From positions 1-7,396 of the forward strand of contig CAZDPQ010000122.1 in assembly GCA_964507305.1 (NCBI GenBank): a stretch of 7,396 bases of DNA, read 5' to 3'. Shown in pieces: positions 6,686-7,396 of the stretch. Every line of letters begins with the position of its first letter. The stretch's first letter is position 1. The DNA comes from JAQVYV01 sp964507305 (GTDB taxonomy: Bacteria > Bacillota > Clostridia > Saccharofermentanales > UBA5734). Under the pieces are notes generated by a model. That model searched no databases. It had not been told where the DNA came from and was given only the letters and a program-made list of their open reading frames with translations. A program made the translations under genes and the position numbers.

Positions 6686-6713
6686 ACTATATCATACCAA
6701 TCCGCATTGGCAA
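6686..6713 (-). promoter_or_regulatory. Candidate extended -10 promoter for hpt-ftsH
   Basis: On the minus strand TTGCCA (6713-6708) and TATAGT (6691-6686) are 16 bases apart, and the -10 is preceded by TG in TGATATAGT, the extended -10 pattern. Transcription would begin near 6679, leaving a leader of only about 10 bases that still includes the ribosome binding site. The spacer contains the palindrome CCAATCCGCATTGG (6697-6710), which overlaps the end of the -35 box and could be an operator. It may supplement read-through from tilS, since no terminator is seen in the tilS-hpt gap. Confidence 0.42.
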
Positions 6714-6732
6714 TGGTGTATTTATGTCAAAT

Positions 6733-7396
6733 CTATGAACGATATCGTCCGGATATCCATACTTTCTCCCCGCAGCCGCCATCCGGAACATAGGCGGCGG
6801 CTTTCCCCAGGATCAGCAGCACTTCGCCGCCCCGGGCCAGGAACACCAGACGATCCCGCTCTTCGGGAGGAATCCCCGCTTCGTTCAGGTACTTCTTCAT
6901 GGACTTGCTTCCGCTGCCCGCGTTGGGGCGGAACCGGTCGCCCGGACGCCTGCGGCGCCATACGGCCCCCTCGACGGAAGCCCTCGGCAATGCCCACGTG
7001 ATGGTATTATAAACTAGTTCTTCCTCATTCTCAATCGTATCATCGATCATCTCCTGCGTCCGGATCACGATCCGGCAGCAAAGGCTCTCATACACCCTGT
7101 CGCAGGGGATCTCCGCCGGGTATTCGTCCGGGAGACTCTCAGGCTGATCCGCCGGCCGAGCGTTTGTCTGCCTGCGATCGGCTGGCTGCAGTGCATCGCT
7201 CGGCACGATCCGCAGGAATCCCCTCTCCGACACCGCGCACAGGCCGCCCGCCAGGTCGATGCGCCCTCCCGCCGGACGCCGGGCGGCAAGATCCGCGATC
7301 GCCCGGACCTGTTTCATCGACAGATCCCGGCAGTCTCCCCTGGCCTGCTCCAGCAGGAGCTTGAGCAGTCTGGAAACGACAGCGGGATGCGTGCCC
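6733..7396 (-). CDS. tilS: tRNA(Ile)-lysidine synthase TilS, C-terminal part (cut by window edge)
   Basis: TilS attaches lysine to C34 of the CAU-anticodon tRNA-Ile so that it reads AUA codons and not AUG. The frame is open from the right edge to a TAG stop, giving 220 visible residues; the first ATG inside it (7317) is internal, because the upstream 26 codons also read as TilS (HPAVVSRLLKLLLE). The visible part covers the central substrate-binding region and the C-terminal domain. The latter has the family pattern AVWRRRRPGDRFRP (about 144-157 of the visible segment), then GSKSMKKYLNEAGIPPEERD. The catalytic N-terminal PP-loop ATPase domain with SGGxDS is outside the window. A variable Arg/Pro/Asp-rich linker links the two domains. 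hpt follows after 63 bases without a terminator. The assignment rests on the C-terminal signature and on gene order. Confidence 0.9.
   Translation of the reverse strand, partial: GTHPAVVSRLLKLLLEQARGDCRDLSMKQVRAIADLAARRPAGGRIDLAGGLCAVSERGFLRIVPSDALQPADRRQTNARPADQPESLPDEYPAEIPCDRVYESLCCRIVIRTQEMIDDTIENEEELVYNTITWALPRASVEGAVWRRRRPGDRFRPNAGSGSKSMKKYLNEAGIPPEERDRLVFLARGGEVLLILGKAAAYVPDGGCGEKVWISGRYRS

Noticed and set aside
6733..7317. 194-codon frame starting with ATG at 7317 as a separate small protein
   Set aside because: The frame continues upstream to the window edge, and those 26 codons also match TilS, so this ATG is internal to tilS.

Overview
The window is an ordinary core-genome stretch from a GC-rich bacterium, most likely a member of the Bacillota, class Clostridia. 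Three things support this. The ribosome binding sites are strong and purine-rich (AGGAGG, GGAGGG). The gene order tilS-hpt-ftsH is typical of Bacillota. LeuC and the citramalate synthase resemble the clostridial forms as I remember them. This placement is inference, and I cannot name a genus. All six genes lie on the minus strand, so transcription runs from the right edge to the left.

Right half (7396 down to 4133): the 3' part of tilS (tRNA-Ile lysidine synthase, cut by the window edge), then hpt (hypoxanthine phosphoribosyltransferase), then ftsH (membrane AAA+ zinc protease). The hpt stop and the ftsH start overlap by 4 bases. A candidate extended -10 promoter lies in the tilS-hpt gap. The block ends in a textbook intrinsic terminator with a perfect 10-bp GC stem and a U-tract. 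It combines decoding fidelity, purine salvage and membrane protein quality control, a grouping conserved more by order than by obvious shared function.

Middle (4204 down to 3874): a 330-base AT-rich intergenic region, sharply different from its GC-rich surroundings. It holds the ftsH terminator, a plausible promoter for the next operon and about 165 bases of leader. The leader has weak repeated GCGT-centred motifs, partly at 30-base spacing, and short inverted repeats. I see no T-box motif and no leader peptide rich in leucine codons, so how this operon is controlled is unclear.

Left half (3873 down to 1): leuA (2-isopropylmalate synthase), cimA (citramalate synthase) and the 5' half of leuC (isopropylmalate/citramalate isomerase large subunit, cut by the window edge). 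LeuA and CimA are two paralogous condensing enzymes, starting from 2-ketoisovalerate and pyruvate respectively. Both feed intermediates to an isomerase such as LeuCD, so the operon joins leucine synthesis to threonine-independent isoleucine synthesis. A weak hairpin followed by five U residues lies between leuA and cimA and could tune their ratio.

I found no mobile element, CRISPR array, RNA gene or clearly new system. The most uncertain and interesting part is the leuA leader. The long plus-strand reading frames are shadows of the minus-strand genes.
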